Made by a program: the position numbers and the translations under genes
The notes under the pieces: model-generated
What the model saw: the letters and a program-made list of their open reading frames with translations, nothing else
What the model was told of the DNA's origin: nothing
Databases searched by the model: none
Shown here: one piece after another, positions 4,917 to 5,859 of the stretch
Layout of the letters: each line of letters opens with the position of its first letter
Position numbering within the stretch: position 1 is the first letter of the stretch
Origin: CAZJYT01 sp964550325
GTDB taxonomy: Bacteria > Patescibacteriota > Minisyncoccia > Minisyncoccales > CAZJYT01
DNA length: 5,859 nucleotides
Assembly: GCA_964550325.1 (NCBI GenBank)
Contig: CAZJYT010000049.1
Coordinates: forward strand, 1-5,859
Direction: 5' to 3'

Positions 4917-5705
4917 TTACAAATTAAAGAAATTTAGTTGTTTCTCTTTTAATTTAAGTTTTTCTATAAGCTTTTTTGCTGTATAATTAATTTTCAATCT
5001 TGTATAATAACCTTTATTATTAAGTTCTTTTTCAATTTCTGCTAATAATAAAATATTTTTTCTTCCTTCCTCATCTTGCCAGCAAAGTTCAAATTCTTTC
5101 AAACTTGCTAAAATACATGGAAAACATCCTACTCTTTTAAAACCTTTTTGATAAAGAGGATTTGGTTCTATTTTCTTCTTTTTTAAATAATTAAATACTT
5201 CTTTTTCTGTCCAATTTAAAATAGGAAACTTACAATATAAATGGGTTAAATTTTTTCTTATTTCTTTTTTAACATATCTACAACTAATTTTAAGCCAATC
5301 ACTATAACAAATATCTTTAGAAGAAAAATTTTGATATTTTTCTTTTCTATTTTTACTTTCTTCAGTTCTTATTCCAAGCCATAATTCTTTTATTTCTTTT
5401 CTATTAACTAAAAATTCAGCCATTGGAATTTGTTTTAAATGAACAGTGCAAAATCTATGTATTATAGAAGGGAATCTTTTTTTTGCTCTTATAAGATCAG
5501 GTAAATTTTTCCATTTTTTACTTTTTATTTTTAAAATTTTAATATTAAGTAATTTTTGAAGATAATTCAGATATTTATAAGTAAAACTGGATTCAAAACC
5601 TGTATCAGTAAAAATTCCAATAACATTATTTTTTCCAAATTTTTCAATTGCAAGTAATAAAGTAGCTGTGCTATCTTTGCCACCACTAATTGCTACTGCT
5701 ATCAT
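4917..5705 (-). CDS. PP-loop phosphoadenosine-phosphosulfate-reductase-like (CysH/DndC-type, phage-like) enzyme with Cys cluster
   Basis: The 262-residue protein begins with the PP-loop SGGKDS (7-12), which binds ATP-type pyrophosphate. It continues with FTDTGFE (32-38), RFCTVHLKQIP (85-94), GIRTEES (111-117), PILNW (161-165), NPLY (182-185) and GCFPC (193-197), with a further Cys at 208. These motifs in this order belong to the PAPS-reductase/CysH-like adenine-nucleotide alpha-hydrolase superfamily. Cys86, 194, 197 and 208 could hold an Fe-S cluster, as in DndC and related proteins. The ECGLH-type C-terminal motif of assimilatory CysH is absent, so sulfate assimilation is unlikely. Modification of DNA, RNA or a cofactor is more plausible, and no dnd partner genes are in the window. 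The ATG follows the stop of a 43-aa ORF directly (TAAATG), without its own ribosome-binding site, so it is translationally coupled. Confidence 0.8.
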   Translation of the reverse strand: MIAVAISGGKDSTATLLLAIEKFGKNNVIGIFTDTGFESSFTYKYLNYLQKLLNIKILKIKSKKWKNLPDLIRAKKRFPSIIHRFCTVHLKQIPMAEFLVNRKEIKELWLGIRTEESKNRKEKYQNFSSKDICYSDWLKISCRYVKKEIRKNLTHLYCKFPILNWTEKEVFNYLKKKKIEPNPLYQKGFKRVGCFPCILASLKEFELCWQDEEGRKNILLLAEIEKELNNKGYYTRLKINYTAKKLIEKLKLKEKQLNFFNL

Positions 5706-5837
5706 TTAATTTGTTAAATTAATTTTTTTAGCTTTTAGATCAAAAATTTTTAATTGTTTATTTTCTAAAAGCTCAGAGGCATAGTTAATCCATAGGTGTT
5801 GGGAATTATTAAAGTTATTAAAATTTGTTTTAGACAT
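5706..5837 (-). CDS. 43-aa ORF directly upstream of the PAPS-reductase-like gene
   Basis: The frame begins MSKTNFNNFNNSQHLWINY and ends KKINLTN at a TAA abutting the next ATG (TAAATG). AAAGGGGG at 5852-5845 lies 7 bases before its ATG, a strong bacterial ribosome-binding site and the only one available to the downstream enzyme. The Asn-rich start and the following helix (ASELLENKQLKIFDLKAKKI) match no family I know. It may be a real small protein acting with the enzyme, or a leader peptide that couples translation. It is too short for certainty. Confidence 0.6.
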   Translation of the reverse strand: MSKTNFNNFNNSQHLWINYASELLENKQLKIFDLKAKKINLTN

Positions 5838-5844
5838 TTAATAA

Positions 5845-5852
5845 CCCCCTTT
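5845..5852 (-). promoter_or_regulatory. Shine-Dalgarno AAAGGGGG for the 43-aa ORF
   Basis: The site is 7 bases before ATG 5837 on the minus strand. It supports translation of the small ORF and, by coupling, of the PAPS-reductase-like gene. Confidence 0.7.
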
Positions 5853-5859
5853 GTAAAGA

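Overview
The window is very AT-rich (genes visibly dominated by A/T codons) and looks bacterial. A textbook sigma-70-type promoter (TTGACA, 16 bp, TATAAT) precedes one gene, and several genes carry strong Shine-Dalgarno sites (AAGGAG, GGAGG, AAGGGGG). The only GC-richer stretches are a folded RNA-like element at about 125-372 and a box array at about 902-1250. That contrast is typical of structured RNA in AT-rich thermophiles, but the organism cannot be named from the sequence. Gene content (iteron-like origin, HTH protein, RecA-fold helicase, many tiny genes, a phage-type PAPS-reductase-like enzyme) suggests an accessory replicon: a plasmid, a virus or an integrated element.

Left part, + strand (1-1260). 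An open frame entering from outside the window ends at 426. Its last ~100 codons overlap a compact multi-stem RNA-like fold (125-372). This is followed by a CRISPR-like array of seven 29-nt repeats and six 27-44-nt spacers (484-901), whose repeats decay rightward. The decay runs into a second, previously unnamed-looking periodic array (about 923-1249): seven pairs of boxes, GTTGCT and AGYTYRCT, separated by exactly 10 (once 11) variable bases. A hairpin loop in the RNA (CTCGGGG) is complementary to the 3' end of every repeat. The arrangement protein tail - structured RNA - array recalls a TnpB/Cas12f-like RNA-guided system, but no nuclease motif is visible in the window, so that is inference.

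Right part, - strand (1279-5837). Two transcription blocks flank a 600-bp non-coding region. The upstream block (5837 to 4409) holds a 43-aa ORF, a PP-loop PAPS-reductase-like enzyme, and two small unknown proteins. The non-coding region (3782-4408) holds three modules of 18-bp repeats followed by ACGAAAA and GGTGAAA boxes repeating every 11-12 bp, an inverted copy of those boxes, and an AT-rich palindromic block. It is a good candidate replication origin. The downstream block (3781 to 1279) begins at a promoter that would give a leaderless mRNA. It encodes a protein with a tandemly duplicated HTH domain, a RecA/RepA-like helicase whose C-terminus imitates the SSB tail (DDDDKIPF), and two small proteins.

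Working model: the duplicated-HTH protein binds the phased boxes upstream of its own promoter, loads the helicase at the origin, and represses itself. The helicase tail may recruit host replication proteins that normally bind SSB. The left-hand RNA/array may be a guide-RNA system carried by, or acting against, such elements.
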